Shown: in pieces, positions 62,662 to 64,000 of the stretch
Position numbering within the stretch: position 1 is the stretch's first letter
How the letters are laid out: each line of letters starts with the position of its first letter
Assembly: GCF_016919445.1 (NCBI RefSeq)
Contig: NZ_CP070356.1
Span: 2,574,001-2,638,000, forward strand
DNA: 64,000 nt
Origin: Pseudomonas sp. PDNC002
GTDB lineage: Bacteria; Pseudomonadota; Gammaproteobacteria; Pseudomonadales; Pseudomonadaceae
Direction of reading: 5' to 3'
Position numbers and translations under genes: made by a program
Notes under the pieces: model-generated
What the model was told of the DNA's origin: nothing
Databases searched by the model: none
What the model saw: the letters and a program-made list of their open reading frames with translations, nothing else

Positions 62662-63486
62662 ATGAACACAGTGGTATTCGCCGACGGCACCGCCGTCCCC
62701 GCCATCGGCCAGGGCACCTGGCGCATGGGCGAGGATCGCGCACAGCGGCAGCGTGAAGTCGCCGCCCTGCGCGAAGGCATCGAGCGCGGCCTGACGCTGA
62801 TCGACACCGCCGAGATGTACGCCGAAGGCGGCTCGGAAGAGGTGGTTGGCGAGGCGCTGGCCGGGCTGCGCGACAAGGTCTTCCTGGTCAGCAAGGTCTA
62901 CCCGCACAACGCCAGCCGACGCGGCATCCCCGAAGCCTGCGAGCGCAGCCTCAAGCGTCTGCGCACCGACTGCCTGGACCTCTACCTGCTGCACTGGCGC
63001 GGCCAGTACCCGCTGGACGAAACCGTCGAGGCCTTCGAGCGGCTGCGCGAGGCGGGCAAGATCAAGCGCTGGGGCGTGTCGAACTTCGACCTCGACGACA
63101 TGCACGAACTCAACGAGCCGGCCTGCGCCACCAACCAGGTGCAGTACAGCCTGGAAGAGCGCGGCATCGAGTGGGACCTGCTGCCCTGGTGCCAGGAAGA
63201 ACGCATGCCGCTGATGGCCTACTGCCCGGTGGGGCAGGGTGGCCAACTGCTGCGCCACCGCGTGCTGGCGGACATCGCCGGCCGCCATGACGCCACCCCG
63301 GCCCGCGTGGCCTTGGCGTGGCTGATCCACCAGCCCGGCGTGATCGCCATTCCCAAGGCCGTGGAGCCGCTGCACGTGCGCGACAACGCCGCCGCGCTGG
63401 AGCTTCGCCTGACGCCCGAGGACCTCGAAGCCCTCGACGCCGCCTTCCCGCCGCCCAGCCGCAAGCGGCATCTCGCGGTGGTCTGA
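62662..63486 (+). CDS. Aldo/keto reductase
   Basis: A 274-residue aldo/keto reductase with a TIM-barrel and NADPH use. The catalytic Asp lies in LIDTAEMYAEGGSEE (about 50-64), which also holds the Tyr; the active-site Lys is in VFLVSKVYP near 77 and the His in YLLHWRGQYPL near 109. The C-terminal IPKAVEPLHVRDNAAAL binds the cofactor phosphate. AAGGAG lies close to the ATG. Physiological substrate is unknown. Confidence 0.92.
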   Translation: MNTVVFADGTAVPAIGQGTWRMGEDRAQRQREVAALREGIERGLTLIDTAEMYAEGGSEEVVGEALAGLRDKVFLVSKVYPHNASRRGIPEACERSLKRLRTDCLDLYLLHWRGQYPLDETVEAFERLREAGKIKRWGVSNFDLDDMHELNEPACATNQVQYSLEERGIEWDLLPWCQEERMPLMAYCPVGQGGQLLRHRVLADIAGRHDATPARVALAWLIHQPGVIAIPKAVEPLHVRDNAAALELRLTPEDLEALDAAFPPPSRKRHLAVV

Positions 63487-63587
63487 ATCCACACCCTTCA
63501 CTGCCCCCGGTCGTCGCTCCCCACGGCGCGGCCAGGGGGCGGTGCTAGCCTTCCCCAATGGCCAAGGCGGCCGGGAGGGCAACAGCG

Positions 63588-63959
63588 ATGAGCAACTACA
63601 CGGCGGACAGCGCCGCGATCAACCGGGTACTCACGGACTATGTCGAGGGCATGACCTTCGGCGACGAGGCCAAGCTGCGCCAGGCCTTCCATCCATCCTG
63701 CAAGATCATCGGCAATTACCACGGCGCGCTGGAGTGGGCATCGCTGGACGAGTTCATCGGCGCCATCAAGGCCGAGTCGCCTCCGTCCGAAGGCGCGCCA
63801 CCGGCGTGGGAGCTGAAGACGCTGGACGTCACCGGCGACAGCGCGGTGGCCAAGGTCACCGACGAGTTCATGGGCATGCACTTCACCGACTACCTGTCGC
63901 TGCTGCGGATCGGCAACGGCTGGCAGATCGTCAACAAGCTCTACTACCTGCACGAGTGA
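63588..63959 (+). CDS. NTF2-like / putative lumazine-binding-type protein
   Basis: A 123-residue protein of the NTF2-like superfamily (Lumazine_bd_2 / SnoaL type): INRVLTDYVEGMTFGDEAKLRQAFHP at the start and YLSLLRIGNGWQIVNKLYY at the end, the usual terminal signature. The ATG at 63588 has GGAGG nine bases upstream; the longer frame adds ten residues without a ribosome-binding site. Such proteins are small cone-shaped folds acting as isomerases or ligand binders; role unknown. Confidence 0.85.
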   Translation: MSNYTADSAAINRVLTDYVEGMTFGDEAKLRQAFHPSCKIIGNYHGALEWASLDEFIGAIKAESPPSEGAPPAWELKTLDVTGDSAVAKVTDEFMGMHFTDYLSLLRIGNGWQIVNKLYYLHE

Positions 63960-63960
63960 C

Positions 63961-64000
63961 GTGGAACGCATCGGCCTGCGCGGGACGCCGGAAACCCTGC
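63961..64000 (+). CDS. Possible start of a further gene, cut by the window end
   Basis: A GTG one base after the previous stop opens a frame reading VERIGLRGTPETL and running off the window. It could be a coupled gene or just intergenic sequence; there is too little to decide. Confidence 0.25.
   Translation, partial: MERIGLRGTPETL

Overview
The window is chromosomal DNA of a high-GC Pseudomonas. Gene content and order closely follow the P. aeruginosa PAO1 stretch from ung through tctABC/opdH, nadB, algU-mucABCD, lepAB, rnc-era-recO-pdxJ, the Lon-like protease gene asrA, putP and azoR. The many TAGGAGCG-type REP elements and several gene differences point to a relative of P. aeruginosa (for example the P. 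citronellolis / P. nitroreducens group) rather than that species; this assignment is inference. No prophage, complete insertion sequence, CRISPR array, tRNA or rRNA was seen.

Layout. 1-2.3 kb: end of a VanW gene, a membrane protein, ung and a small secreted protein. 2.3-9 kb: a tricarboxylate uptake module, with opdH-tctC-tctB-tctA on the minus strand and its divergent two-component regulator tctD-tctE. 9-13.6 kb: HDOD protein, ygfZ, sdhE, a YgfX-like protein and nadB. 13.6-18.2 kb: the envelope-stress operon algU-mucA-mucB-mucC-mucD with two AlgU-type promoter candidates. 18.2-24.6 kb: lepA, lepB, a DUF4845 gene, rnc, era, recO and pdxJ, tightly packed or overlapping. 24.7-32.1 kb (minus strand): cmoB/cmoA tRNA wobble modification, a lipoprotein, an orphan solute-binding protein, a YhhN-type lysoplasmalogenase, the cysteine-peptidase inhibitor icp and asrA, which has a near-consensus heat-shock promoter. 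32-39.3 kb: two AraC regulators, a DUF815 ATPase, a zinc TonB receptor (znuD) behind a Zur-box-like site, and proline permease putP. 39.6-50 kb: sotB, LysR/azoR, an SMR pump, a very large bifunctional penicillin-binding protein and an amino-acid permease. 50-57 kb: M48 peptidase plus LemA and small metabolic or regulatory genes. 57.2-61.4 kb: a cobalamin-riboswitch-led cluster (btuB-type receptor, 2Fe-2S ferredoxin-like protein, BtuF-like binding protein). 61.4 kb to the end: ddlA, an aldo/keto reductase and an NTF2-like protein.

The most interesting stretch is the 780-bp gene-free gap upstream of putP. Its last 300 bases fold into a chain of at least nine hairpins, and its central strings resemble, from memory, the HEARO / IscB omega-RNA family. 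No IscB/IsrB gene is present: the RNA runs straight into the putP ribosome-binding site. It may be an orphan omega-RNA, or one reused as the leader of a transporter gene. In PAO1, as I remember it, putA lies in this interval; it is absent here. A second unusual item is a REP cassette of about 280 bp that sits, with the frame open, inside the signal-peptide region of the BtuF-like gene.

Gene boundaries come from reading frames, start-codon context and family knowledge. No database search or folding program was run, so family names rest on recognised motifs, and comparisons with other genomes are from memory.
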